Source: DATFQE01 sp963733845 (GTDB lineage: Bacteria > Actinomycetota > Thermoleophilia > Gaiellales > Gaiellaceae). From it: a stretch of 64,000 nucleotides of DNA. The DNA is taken from assembly GCA_963733845.1 (NCBI GenBank), contig CAVTEM010000007.1:1204715-1268714 (forward strand), in the 5' to 3' direction. The position numbers and the translations under genes are program-made. The notes under the pieces were generated by a model. It was not told the origin of the DNA. It ran no database searches and saw only the letters and a program-made list of their open reading frames with translations. Position 1 is the first letter of the stretch. Each line of letters begins with the position of its first letter. Positions 1 through 7,280 of the stretch are shown in pieces.

Positions 1-562
1 GGCCGACTCGCGCGGGCGAATCGCCGTCGACAAGGACTACCGCACCGCGCGGTCACACATCTTCGCCGCCGGCGACGTGATCGGCTTCCCGAGCCTGTCC
101 GCGACCTCGATGGAGCAGGGGCGGCTGGCTTCGCTGGCGGCGTTCGGCCGCCCGGCGGGCTCGGTCCCAGAGCTGCTCCCGTACGGGATCTACACGATCC
201 CCGAGCTGTCGTTCGTCGGACGGAGCGAGCGCGAGTTGACCGAGGCGGCGGTGCCGTACGTCGTCGGGCTCTCCCGCTACCGCGAGCTGACCCGCGGCGA
301 AATCGCCGGTGACCGCTCCGGCCTGCTCAAACTGCTCGTGCACGCCGGCACCAGGCAGATCCTGGGCGTGCACATCTTCGGCACCACGGCGGCCGAGCTC
401 GTACACATCGGCCAGACCGCGATGGCGGGCGACCTCACCGTCGACTACCTCGTGGACGCGGTCTTCAACGTGCCGACTTTCGGCGACGCGTACAAGGTCG
501 CCGCGCTCGACGCAGCCAACCGGCTGAACGAGCTGGGGAACGGCCGCTCCCTCGCCGCGTAG
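1..562 (+). CDS. sthA: Soluble pyridine nucleotide transhydrogenase (Si-specific), C-terminal part
   Basis: Partial: the frame is open from base 2 and the 5' end lies outside the window. About 186 residues remain. They contain the second FAD-binding motif of the disulphide-oxidoreductase fold (IFAAGDVIG) and then the dimerisation domain, with GIYTIPELSFVG and LGVHIFGTTAAELVHIG as in E. coli SthA. SthA proteins move hydride between NADPH and NAD+ in the cytoplasm. Dihydrolipoamide dehydrogenase is the main alternative family, but the IPE and FGT..ELVHIG segments and the NADSRG-like start (ADSRG) favour SthA. With zwf at 4012 the neighbourhood would balance NADPH. Confidence 0.85.
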   Translation, partial: ADSRGRIAVDKDYRTARSHIFAAGDVIGFPSLSATSMEQGRLASLAAFGRPAGSVPELLPYGIYTIPELSFVGRSERELTEAAVPYVVGLSRYRELTRGEIAGDRSGLLKLLVHAGTRQILGVHIFGTTAAELVHIGQTAMAGDLTVDYLVDAVFNVPTFGDAYKVAALDAANRLNELGNGRSLAA

Positions 563-576
563 GCGACCGCCGCCGT

Positions 577-595
577 CACCTAGGTGAGATCTAGG
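577..595. repeat. CACCTAGGTG palindrome element, copy 1
   Basis: A perfect 10-bp palindrome CACCTAGGTG (577-586) is followed by AGATCTAGG, 15 bp after the sthA stop and upstream of the small gene at 685. A near-identical element, CACCTAGGTG then GGACTAGG, is at 7263-7280. An operator or a small intergenic repeat is possible. Function is unknown. Confidence 0.45.
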
Positions 596-627
596 CGGGA
601 GGGCCGGGACAAGAACGGTGATGTGCC

Positions 628-663
628 CGATTCGACCGCGTGCGCCTGAGCCCAGGTTGCCGG
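628..663 (+). promoter_or_regulatory. Two-block promoter-like motif, copy A
   Basis: CGATTCGA (628-635) and CAGGTTGCCGG (653-663) are separated by exactly 17 bp. The same two blocks with the same 17-bp spacing occur at 1752-1787 just before the GH15 gene. The spacing resembles a -35/-10 pair, and the downstream gene at 685 has a Shine-Dalgarno (AAAGGAG) about 20 nt further on. Promoter function is inferred; the blocks do not match the housekeeping consensus. Confidence 0.4.
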
Positions 664-684
664 TGACGCAACCAAAGGAGCCTC

Positions 685-945
685 ATGTTCGCGCAGCCCA
701 CACCCGAGTACGACATCCACGAGCTGGAGTACCGCGCAGCCGACGGCGTCGAGGTCGCCCTCTTCTGGGTCGTCGGAACCACCAACCTCGTCGTCGTCGT
801 CAACGATGCGAACAGCGGAGACGTCTTCGAGCTGGCCGTCGATCGCAGCGAGAACGCCTACGACGTCTTCAACCACCCGTACGCGTACGCAGCCGCTCGC
901 GGCCTCGAGTACGGCGCCGAGCTCGGCGAGCCTGTCCATGCGTGA
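685..945 (+). CDS. Small conserved protein (86 aa), paralogue of the 7276-7527 product
   Basis: No named family recognised. The 86-residue acidic protein has no signal peptide or membrane segment. Its core (VEVALFWVVGTTNL..VVVVNDANSG..FELAV) followed by a conserved (N/H)HP(Y/F)AY motif matches the minus-strand 83-aa protein at 7276-7527 (IDVALYWGP..FFAVEV..HHPFAYLA). The pattern suggests a small beta-rich domain with a C-terminal helix. AAAGGAG precedes the ATG by about 6 nt, and the two-block motif at 628-663 lies upstream. The stop overlaps the start of a possible downstream mini-gene at 938. Confidence 0.7.
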   Translation: MFAQPTPEYDIHELEYRAADGVEVALFWVVGTTNLVVVVNDANSGDVFELAVDRSENAYDVFNHPYAYAAARGLEYGAELGEPVHA

Positions 946-1087
946 CGTCGCTCACTTCTTCTGCCTTGTCTGCGGCGCGCCGCTGCCGACCAGCCTCAGG
1001 CGCGCCGCGGCCCTGTGCTGCCGCGACTGTGCCGACGACGACGCGCCTCCTCGCTCCGAGCTCGTCGACCCGGAGGCGAGGCCCTGA
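938..1087 (+). CDS. Possible 49-aa zinc-ribbon-like protein
   Basis: A short frame begins with ATG overlapping the end of the upstream gene by 8 nt. It encodes two Cys pairs, CLVC near residue 9 and CCRDC near residue 28, which could bind one zinc. No family recognised. The tight overlap and paired cysteines argue for a real gene; the short length and arginine-rich middle argue against. Low confidence. Confidence 0.35.
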   Translation: MRDVAHFFCLVCGAPLPTSLRRAAALCCRDCADDDAPPRSELVDPEARP

Positions 1088-1165
1088 CCGTGCCGGTTCG
1101 CCCGCGCCTCCTCCGCTTCGCCGCCGAGGTGATCCAGCTGCGGCCGCGGCGGGAGGTACTCGAGG

Positions 1166-1792
1166 ATGCCCGACGGGCTGCTTGAGCTCGCGTCCGCGTC
1201 GCCCTGGGCGTACGCGCTCGTGCTCGCCGCCGCTGCGCTCGACGCGGTGTTCCCGCTCGTCCCGAGCGAGACCACGGTGATCTCCGCCGGCGTCCTGGCC
1301 GGCCTCGGCGATCTCAGCATCGCGCTGGTGATCGCGGCCGGCGCCGCCGGCGCCTTCGCGGGGGACAACGGCGGCTACGCGCTCGGCCGCGCCCTTGGGC
1401 CGCGCATCGAGCGGCGTTTAAGCCGCAAGCGGCGTGCCTGGGCCGAGGACACGCTCGCCCGGCGCGGAGGATCGATCCTCCTGCTCGCCCGCTTCGTGCC
1501 CGGAGGCCGCACGGCGGCCACGCTCACGGCGGGCGCCGTCGCCATGTGCTGGCGCCGCTTCCTCGGCTTCGCGGCCCTCGCCGCGGTGCTCTGGGCCTCG
1601 TTCGCCGCCGTCGCCGGGTACGTAGGAGGCCAGAGCTTCCAGGACGACCCGCACTTCGCGTTCGCCCTCGCGTTCGCGCTCTCGCTCGGGCTGTTCGCCC
1701 TGCTGGAAGCCGTTCGGCGCCTACACCTAGGCGCAGGTTCGGCGATACCACCGATTCGAAGGTGGCGCCGCGACGACAGGTTGCCGGCATGA
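1166..1792 (+). CDS. DedA / SNARE-associated family membrane protein
   Basis: This 208-aa polytopic protein of the DedA family acts in membrane or lipid-carrier homeostasis, where family members flip undecaprenyl phosphate or other lipids. It shows an N-terminal hydrophobic segment, the family region DAVFPLVPSET, the glycine-rich FAGDNGGYALGRALG, and RFVPGGRTAATLTAG in the second re-entrant half. Two hydrophobic C-terminal segments follow. The last ~20 residues are read through the promoter-like block at 1752-1787 and are probably not conserved. The stop overlaps the start of the GH15 gene (ATGA). Confidence 0.85.
   Translation: MPDGLLELASASPWAYALVLAAAALDAVFPLVPSETTVISAGVLAGLGDLSIALVIAAGAAGAFAGDNGGYALGRALGPRIERRLSRKRRAWAEDTLARRGGSILLLARFVPGGRTAATLTAGAVAMCWRRFLGFAALAAVLWASFAAVAGYVGGQSFQDDPHFAFALAFALSLGLFALLEAVRRLHLGAGSAIPPIRRWRRDDRLPA
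1752..1787 (+). promoter_or_regulatory. Two-block promoter-like motif, copy B
   Basis: CGATTCGA (1752-1759) and CAGGTTGCCGG (1777-1787) are 17 bp apart, as in copy A at 628-663. The first block is the loop of CCACC/GGTGG (1748-1752 and 1761-1765). The second block ends two bases before the GH15 start codon, so a transcript from it would be leaderless or nearly so. The block lies inside the DedA 3' coding end. Regulatory role inferred. Confidence 0.35.
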
Positions 1793-3588
1793 CAAATTCC
1801 TCGTACCTCCCCATCGCAGACCACGGCGTCATCGGCGACATGCGCACGGCGGCCCTGGTCGGCACCGACGGCACCATCGACTGGCTTTGCTGGCCGCGCT
1901 TCGACGCACCCAGCGTCTTCGGCGCCATCCTCGACTCCGCGAAGGGCGGTCACTACCGCCTGGCGCCGGTCGACGACGCCACCACCAAGCAGCTCTACTT
2001 TCCCGACACCAATGTCCTGATCACCCGCTTCCTCTCGCCCGAGGGCGTCTGCGAGGTGCAGGACTTCATGCCGGTGCACGAGGCCGGGTCCGACGCGCCC
2101 CAGCGTCTGATCCGGCGCGTCGTCGGCGTGCGCGGGTCGATGCGGATGCGGCTCGAGTGCGAGCCCCGCTTCGACTACGGACGTGATCACCATGAGGTGG
2201 TCCTTGCAGCGGGCGGGGCGCTCTTTCGCTCACCGGCCCTCTCCCTGGCGCTGGGCGCCCCAACCCCGCTTTCCGTGACCGCCACCAACGGTGTCGCCTC
2301 CGACTTCGACGTCGCCGCCGGCGACAGCCTCACCTTCGTGATCGAGGAAGCCGCCACCCCCGTACCCCTGACGCACGACGAGGCCGAAGCATCCTTCGAG
2401 GAGACCTCGAGGTTCTGGCGCGAGTGGATCTCGCGCTCGACCTACACGGGTCGCTGGCGCGAGATGGTCAACCGCTCGGCGCTGACGCTGAAGCTCCTGA
2501 CCTACCGCCCGACCGGCGCGATCCTCGCCGCCGCGACGGCCAGCCTGCCCGAAGACCTCGGCGGCGAGCGCAACTGGGACTACCGCTTCACGTGGATCCG
2601 CGACTCGGCGTTCTCGCTGTACGCGCTCCTGCGCCTCGGCTACACCGAGGAGGCGGAGGAGTTCGCCCGCTTTCTCAGGCACTGCTTCGACGAGACCTCG
2701 GCCAACGGCTGGGGCCCGCTGCAGCTCATGTACTCGATCGACGGAAACGGCGACCTCCCCGAGGAGACGCTCGATCACTTCGAGGGCTTCATGGGCTCAG
2801 CGCCGGTGCGGATCGGCAACGGCGCCGCCCACCAGCTGCAGCTCGACACCTACGGCTCGATCCTCGACGCCGCGTATATCGCCGAGCGGTACGGCAAGAA
2901 GAAGATCTCGCACGACGGCTGGAAGGCGATCTCCCAGATCGTCGAGTGGGTCTGCGTCAACTGGGACCAGCCGGACGAGGGCATCTGGGAGACCCGCGGA
3001 GGCCGCCAGCGGTTCACTCACTCACGCGTGATGTGCTGGGTCGCGGTCGACCGCGCGGTCCGGATCGCGCGTGACCGCTCGCTCCCGGCGGACATCGTCC
3101 GCTGGATGGCCGTGCGCGACGAGATCTACGCGCGAGTCATGGAGCACGGCTGGAACGAGGAGCGGCAGGCCTTCGTGCAGCACGAGGACACCGACGTCCT
3201 CGACGCAGGCGTCCTGCTGATGCCGCTCGTCCACTTCATCGCCCCCACCGACCCGCGCTGGCTCTCCACATTGGACGCGATCGGCGAGGAGCTCGTCTCC
3301 GACAGCCTGGTCTACCGGTACGACCCGGAGGCCTCCCCCGACGGCCTGGACGGTAGCGAGGGCACGTTCTCGATCTGCACCTTCTGGTACGTCGAGGCCC
3401 TGGCCCGCGCCGGGCGCCTGGATGAGGCGCGGCTCGTGTTCGAGAAGATGCTCACCTACGCGAACCACGTCGGCTTGTACTCCGAGCAGCTCGGCCCCAG
3501 CGGTGAGTCTCTCGGCAACTTCCCACAGGCGTTCTCGCACCTGTCGCTGATCAGCGCCGCGGTCAACCTGGACCGGCGGCTGGGCTGA
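1789..3588 (+). CDS. GH15 family glucoamylase/trehalase-like glycosidase
   Basis: A 599-aa cytoplasmic GH15 protein with no signal peptide. Such enzymes release glucose from alpha-glucans or trehalose. The N-terminal beta-sandwich domain starts with the typical (I/L)xDHGVIGDMRTAALVG and IDWLCWPRFDAPS; the (alpha/alpha)6 catalytic domain contains GGERNWDYRFTWIRD with the catalytic acid region (~residues 258-272) and EGTFSICTFWYVEALA near the C-terminus. The length is normal. The start is the ATG overlapping the DedA stop. Downstream glk-like and zwf genes suggest glucose release feeding the pentose phosphate route. A truncated paralogue is at 13376-13978. Confidence 0.9.
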   Translation: MTNSSYLPIADHGVIGDMRTAALVGTDGTIDWLCWPRFDAPSVFGAILDSAKGGHYRLAPVDDATTKQLYFPDTNVLITRFLSPEGVCEVQDFMPVHEAGSDAPQRLIRRVVGVRGSMRMRLECEPRFDYGRDHHEVVLAAGGALFRSPALSLALGAPTPLSVTATNGVASDFDVAAGDSLTFVIEEAATPVPLTHDEAEASFEETSRFWREWISRSTYTGRWREMVNRSALTLKLLTYRPTGAILAAATASLPEDLGGERNWDYRFTWIRDSAFSLYALLRLGYTEEAEEFARFLRHCFDETSANGWGPLQLMYSIDGNGDLPEETLDHFEGFMGSAPVRIGNGAAHQLQLDTYGSILDAAYIAERYGKKKISHDGWKAISQIVEWVCVNWDQPDEGIWETRGGRQRFTHSRVMCWVAVDRAVRIARDRSLPADIVRWMAVRDEIYARVMEHGWNEERQAFVQHEDTDVLDAGVLLMPLVHFIAPTDPRWLSTLDAIGEELVSDSLVYRYDPEASPDGLDGSEGTFSICTFWYVEALARAGRLDEARLVFEKMLTYANHVGLYSEQLGPSGESLGNFPQAFSHLSLISAAVNLDRRLG

Positions 3589-3589
3589 C

Positions 3590-4015
3590 GTGCAGCGGGC
3601 CGCCTCCACTCCCGAGCCCGCCGCGGTTGCGCCTCTCGCAGCCGCGGTCGGGCTCGAAGCGATGATCCTCGCCGCCGACATCGGGCCCACCACGGCTCAC
3701 GTCGCGCTGTTCGACGTGAGCGGGCGCCGGCTGCTGCGGGTCGAGAGCTTCCGCACCGGTGAGCACGAGAGCGTCGCCGCCTTGCTCGCCCGGTTCTTCG
3801 ACACCGCATCGAGCCCGCAGGTTGAGGCAGCCGCAGTCGGCGTCTCCTTCCCGCTTCCCGTGTTCGCCCACGAGCTGGCCGAAGTCTTCGAGATCCCCAC
3901 GGTCGTCGTCCTCGACGGCCTCGAGGCAGGCGTCCACCGGCTGCGCGACCTCGCGCGGCTGGGCGCCGAGCGCCTCGTCTCCGCCCCCCGAGAGAAAGCG
4001 ATGCCCCGCGCATGA
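3590..4015 (+). CDS. Degenerate N-terminal remnant of a glucokinase (Glk/ASKHA fold)
   Basis: The frame encodes 141 aa from a GTG-type start, or about 117 aa from the ATG at 3662. It resembles only the first half of Glk: ILAADIGPTTAHVALFDVSG, where the family has DIGGT. After GVSFPL, the loop with the sugar-binding TNLPW-type motif is missing. The catalytic NDLEA motif reads LDGLEAG, so the catalytic Asp is out of place, and the whole C-terminal lobe is absent. It stops by ATGA overlap with zwf, so it may still be translated for coupling, but kinase activity is very unlikely. A small regulatory protein is an alternative. Confidence 0.6.
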   Translation: MQRAASTPEPAAVAPLAAAVGLEAMILAADIGPTTAHVALFDVSGRRLLRVESFRTGEHESVAALLARFFDTASSPQVEAAAVGVSFPLPVFAHELAEVFEIPTVVVLDGLEAGVHRLRDLARLGAERLVSAPREKAMPRA

Positions 4016-5433
4016 CCCATACCCTCGTCCCTGAGGACCACGTCATCGTCCTCTTCGGCGCCACCGGCGATCTCGCCCGGCGCAAGCTGCTGCCCGGCCT
4101 CTTCCGCCTAGCCGGCGCCGGCCTGCTGCCCGAGCGCTACCGGATCGTCGCCACCTCGCGCGCCGCGCTCGACACCGACGGCTTCGTCGAGCTCGCGCGT
4201 GAGGCGAACCTCGAGTTCGGGCGCCATCCGGAGCTCAACGGCAGCTGGGATTCGTTCGCCCGGAACCTGTCCTACGTCGAGACCGAGCCGTCCGCCCTGG
4301 CCGCCGCCGTCGCGCGCGCCGAGCAGGATCTCGGCGGCTCTCCCCGCCGGCTCCACTACCTGTCGATTCCACCGACGGCCTTCACGAGCGTCGTCGAGAC
4401 TCTCGGCGCGTCGGGCCTGGCCGACGGCGCTCGCGTCGTGCTCGAGAAGCCGTTCGGCACCGACCTCGGCACGGCCCGCGCGCTGAACGAGACCGTCCAT
4501 TCCGTCTTCGCCGAGGAGGACGTGTTCCGAATCGACCACTTCCTCGGCAAGGAGACGGTCCAGAACATCCTCGCGCTGCGGTTCGCGAACGGCGTCTTCG
4601 AGCCCGTCTGGAACCGCGACCACATCGCGCACGTGCAGATCGACGTCCCCGAGACGCTCTCGATCGGCACGCGCGGGAACTTCTACGAGGAAACCGGCGC
4701 TTTCCGCGACATGATCGTCACGCATCTCCTGCAGGTGCTCGGCTTCGTCGCGATGGAGCCGCCGACCTCGTTTGCGGCCACCGCGCTCCTGAACGAGACG
4801 GCCAAGGTGTTCGAGTCGCTCGTGCCGATCCGGTCGCGCGACGTCGTCTTCGGTCAGTACCTGGGCTACCGCGACGAGGCCGGGGTCGCTCGCGACTCCG
4901 ACGTCGAGACGTTCGTCGCAGCCAGGGTCGAGATCGACAACTGGCGCTGGGCCGGCGTTCCGTTCTACCTGCGCACCGGCAAGCGCATGGCCGAGACGCG
5001 CAGGTTGCTGACGATCGCCTTCCGCGACCCACCTCGGCGCATGTTCGGTGCCGAGAACGGCTTCGCGCCGAACGAGCTCGTCTTCGACCTCGGCGACCCG
5101 GGCGGAGTCTCGGCGACCTTCCTGTCCAAGGTCCCCGGCCCAACGATGCAGCTTGCTCCGGCCCACTTGCGGCTCGAGGTCGACGGGTCGTTCCCGATCG
5201 ACAACGGGCTCGAGGCGTACGAGCGCCTGCTCCACGACGCCCTGCTCGGCGACCGCACGCTCTTCACGCGCGCAGACGGGATCGAGCGCCTCTGGGAGGT
5301 CTCGGCCGGCGTTCTCGACGAGCGGCCGCCCGTGCACTTCTACGCGCCCGGCTCCTGGGGCCCGCCTGCGGCGAGCGACGAGCTGATCGCCCCCGGCCGC
5401 TGGCGCCTGCCCGAGAACGGAGCACGGCGCTGA
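4012..5433 (+). CDS. zwf: Glucose-6-phosphate 1-dehydrogenase
   Basis: A full-length (473 aa) G6PDH, the NADP-dependent first step of the oxidative pentose phosphate pathway in the cytoplasm. The Rossmann motif VLFGATGDLARRKLLPGL is at residues 14-31. The active-site signature RIDHFLGKE is near residue 172, with the general-base His; VLEKPFGTD lies upstream, and the C-terminal half carries WRWAGVPFYLRTGKRM. The start overlaps the upstream glucokinase remnant (ATGA). With the GH15 enzyme and SthA it makes a glucose/NADPH set. Confidence 0.95.
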   Translation: MTHTLVPEDHVIVLFGATGDLARRKLLPGLFRLAGAGLLPERYRIVATSRAALDTDGFVELAREANLEFGRHPELNGSWDSFARNLSYVETEPSALAAAVARAEQDLGGSPRRLHYLSIPPTAFTSVVETLGASGLADGARVVLEKPFGTDLGTARALNETVHSVFAEEDVFRIDHFLGKETVQNILALRFANGVFEPVWNRDHIAHVQIDVPETLSIGTRGNFYEETGAFRDMIVTHLLQVLGFVAMEPPTSFAATALLNETAKVFESLVPIRSRDVVFGQYLGYRDEAGVARDSDVETFVAARVEIDNWRWAGVPFYLRTGKRMAETRRLLTIAFRDPPRRMFGAENGFAPNELVFDLGDPGGVSATFLSKVPGPTMQLAPAHLRLEVDGSFPIDNGLEAYERLLHDALLGDRTLFTRADGIERLWEVSAGVLDERPPVHFYAPGSWGPPAASDELIAPGRWRLPENGARR

Positions 5434-5720
5434 GCCGCCGCGTCGGCGCGGTGCTGTTCGACATCAACGGCACCCTCATCACCACGGGCGGGCCGGCGCG
5501 GTGGTGTGGTGGCTCGCCTTCGAGGAGCTCTATGGCGTTCAGCCGACATCGGTCGTCCTCCGAGAGCTCCAGGGGGCTCAGCCCCGACGAGGTCTGCGAC
5601 CACCTCGAGATCAGCGAAGCGAACCAGCGGGTGTTGCTGCATCGAACCCGAGCGGCGGTGCGCCGAGCCGTCGTCCCGTACCTCGACGGCGACGACCGCG
5701 CCCTCCCGCAAGCCGACTGA
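5430..5720 (+). pseudogene. HAD-phosphatase 5' end joined to ECF sigma factor 3' end (chimeric remnant)
   Basis: The first ~30 codons read as a HAD phosphatase N-terminus: VLFDINGTLITTGG with the nucleophile Asp, then after a one-base loss the continuation AFEELYGVQP. The frame then runs into sigma-70 region 4 of an ECF sigma factor: SVVLRELQG, then after one extra G in the G5 run at 5572-5576, LSPDEVCDHLEISEANQR and VLLHR. Neither protein is complete: HAD motifs 2-4 and sigma region 2 are missing. A deletion joining two genes explains this best. The CTG at 5430 overlaps the zwf stop (CTGA). Confidence 0.55.
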
Positions 5721-5760
5721 TCCCGCGCGCCTCTCGTCACACACCGGCGCGCGTTTCGCA

Positions 5761-5777
5761 ACGGTGCCTGGCACCGT
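5761..5777. repeat. GTGCCTGGCAC inverted repeat, copy 1
   Basis: ACGGTGCC-T-GGCACCGT is a perfect 17-bp palindrome in the 220-bp gap after the sigma fragment. The core GTGCCTGGCACC recurs at 5886-5899. Between the copies (5778-5885) nothing recognisable is seen. Repeat debris or a REP-like element is possible. Confidence 0.5.
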
Positions 5778-5885
5778 CGAAGAGCATCGGGTCCTGTCCG
5801 AAACGACCGTCGGTGGACAAGCCTCCGCTGCGTGCGGGCAGAATCAGCGCACTTCGCCTGTGAAGGATCCGTGACGCTTTCGTAA

Positions 5886-5899
5886 CCGTGCCTGGCACC
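5886..5899. repeat. GTGCCTGGCAC inverted repeat, copy 2
   Basis: CCGTGCCTGGCACC shares the palindromic core GTGCC-T-GGCAC with copy 1 at 5761-5777, in direct orientation 125 bp apart. The remaining gap to the K+ channel stop (5900-5943) shows no feature. Confidence 0.5.
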
Positions 5900-5943
5900 G
5901 GCGAGAGCGGTGCGTCCACGGCCACCGCGTCCGTTGGGGGCGG

Positions 5944-6315
5944 TCAGGCGGCCCGGCGGTGCGTGAGGTCGTCGTACTCGTCGCGGTCGCGACGGCGGCC
6001 CCCGGCATGGCTGTCGGCGGCGCCTGTCGCGACGCGCGTGACGAACGAGAGCAGCATCCCGACGCCGATCAAGACGTAGAACGCCGTGAAGAGCTTGCCC
6101 GCGTCCGTCTTCGGTGTGAAGTCGCCGTAGCCGACGGTGGTGAGGGTGAGGACGCTGAAGTAGAAGGCATCGAGCAGGCGCAGGCCCTCGACGAGGGAGT
6201 AGAAGACCGTGCCCCCGAGGATCGCGATGGCGCTCAGGAACGCCAAGGCCCTGAACTGACCGTCGTGGCGGATCGCTCGGAGCGAGCGAAGCGTGTGGAG
6301 GAGGAGGAGCGGCAT
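5944..6315 (-). CDS. Two-TM potassium channel (ion_trans_2 type), copy 1
   Basis: This 123-aa protein has two hydrophobic helices flanking a pore loop with the K+ selectivity filter LTTVGYGDFTP (residues ~59-69), the minimal KcsA-like architecture. The C-terminus is short, basic then acidic (RRRDRDEYDDL). No RCK/TrkA-N regulatory domain is present. It lies downstream of the sigma factor gene on the same strand (46-nt gap). A close paralogue (SGTAFYSLVEGLRFVDALYF versus GGTVFYSLVEGLRLLDAFYF) is at 12990-13373. Confidence 0.9.
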   Translation of the reverse strand: MPLLLLHTLRSLRAIRHDGQFRALAFLSAIAILGGTVFYSLVEGLRLLDAFYFSVLTLTTVGYGDFTPKTDAGKLFTAFYVLIGVGMLLSFVTRVATGAADSHAGGRRRDRDEYDDLTHRRAA

Positions 6316-6361
6316 CAGGCCGCGGGGTTGACGACGGTGGCGCCGCCGCTGCCGTTCAGGC

Positions 6362-7180
6362 TCAAGCGGCGATCCGTGCTTCGACGCTGAGCTTGCGCAG
6401 CGCGTGCAGCTCGATCTGCCGCGCGCGCTCGCGGGTGACGCCCAGCTCGGCGGCCACGGCGTCGGCGGTGCGGGGGACGCCGTCGCGCAGGCCGTAGCGG
6501 AGCTCGATTACCTGGCGGCCGCGCGCGGGCAGCGACCGCAGCCGCCGCCTCAGGGCCTCGGCCTTCGAGTCGTCGTCGTACGACTCGGCGAGATCGGCGG
6601 TGTCGGGGTCGGCGATCGTGTCACCGAGCGAGTGGTCGGTCTCGCTCGCGATCGGCTCGTCGAGCGACGAGACGGGCTGGTAGGCGGCGCGGGCCTCGGC
6701 GACCTCGGCGGTGGAGAGGGCGGTCTCGGCCGCGATCTCGGTGACCAGCGGCTCGCGGCAGAGGCTGGCGCGGAGTTCGGTCTCGGCCCTGCGGACGAGG
6801 GTGGCCCGCTCTGCCAGGGCGGCCGGCACCCGAACCGCGCGCGCCCGCGAGAGCGCTTCCACGACTCCGTGGCGGATCCACCAGGCCGCGTAGGTCGAAA
6901 ACTTGGTGCCCCGCCGCCAGTCGTAGCGATCGGCGGCGCGGACGAGCCCGAGCGTCCCCTCCTGGATCAGGTCGAGCAGGTCGATGCCCCGACCCCGGTA
7001 CGGCTTCGCGATTGTTACCACGAGCCTCAGGTTCGACTCGATCAGCCGTCGTCGAGCGCTCTCGTCACCGGCCTGGACGCGCTTGGCCAGCTGCACTTCC
7101 TCGGCGCGGGTGAGCAGCGGGTACCGGCCGATCTCCGAGAGGTAGGTCTCGAGCGAGTCACTTGCGATTGCTGTCGACAT
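6362..7180 (-). CDS. Sigma-70 factor, primary-like (group 2)
   Basis: A 272-aa RNA polymerase sigma factor. Region 1.2/2.1 starts LETYLSEIGRYPLLT; region 2 has LRLVVTIAKPYRGRGIDLLD, DLIQEGTLGLVRA and the -10 reading helix FSTYAAWWIRHGVVEAL. Region 3 follows, then region 4 with LPARGRQVIELRYGL and a helix-turn-helix TADAVAAELGVTRERARQIE. There is no region 1.1, as in short group 2 factors. The start at 7180 is chosen because AGGAG lies just upstream; an in-frame ATG at 7240 sits inside a conserved regulatory motif (7232-7256) and is rejected. It may direct stress genes around it (inference). Confidence 0.92.
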   Translation of the reverse strand: MSTAIASDSLETYLSEIGRYPLLTRAEEVQLAKRVQAGDESARRRLIESNLRLVVTIAKPYRGRGIDLLDLIQEGTLGLVRAADRYDWRRGTKFSTYAAWWIRHGVVEALSRARAVRVPAALAERATLVRRAETELRASLCREPLVTEIAAETALSTAEVAEARAAYQPVSSLDEPIASETDHSLGDTIADPDTADLAESYDDDSKAEALRRRLRSLPARGRQVIELRYGLRDGVPRTADAVAAELGVTRERARQIELHALRKLSVEARIAA

Positions 7181-7231
7181 TGCTTCTCCTTCCGCTGACT
7201 TCCTGACCTCCACGCTACGCCTGCGCTCAGC

Positions 7232-7256
7232 GGGTCGCATGGGCGAAATCGCCGGT
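7232..7256 (-). promoter_or_regulatory. 19-bp GGCG-N3-TCGCC-SR-TGCGA motif upstream of the sigma factor
   Basis: On the minus strand the sequence reads GGCGATTTCGCCCATGCGA, about 52 nt upstream of the sigma start. The same pattern in the same orientation precedes the small-protein gene (7589-7616) and the MFS operon (15651-15669). It contains the near-palindrome GGCGA-N2-TCGCC. An operator or alternative-sigma promoter is inferred, possibly autoregulatory. Confidence 0.5.
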
Positions 7257-7262
7257 CTCGAT

Positions 7263-7280
7263 CACCTAGGTGGGACTAGG
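7263..7280. repeat. CACCTAGGTG palindrome element, copy 2
   Basis: CACCTAGGTG (7263-7272) followed by GGACTAGG, next to the stop of the small gene 7276-7527 and upstream of the sigma factor. It matches copy 1 at 577-595 with a one-base indel and one substitution. The last bases include the stop codon of the small gene. Confidence 0.45.

Noticed and set aside
294..310. GGCGAAATCGCCGGTGA resembling the 19-bp motif
   Set aside because: It lies inside the sthA coding sequence (encoding RGEIAGD) and has no gene start nearby; probably chance.
1090..1185. 31-aa frame VPVRPRLLRFAAEV... before DedA
   Set aside because: Short, arginine-rich and overlapping the DedA start; no supporting feature.
7181..7240. 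Extended N-terminus of the sigma factor from ATG 7240
   Set aside because: The extra 20 residues are not sigma-like, the region contains the conserved 19-bp motif, and ATG 7180 has a good Shine-Dalgarno.
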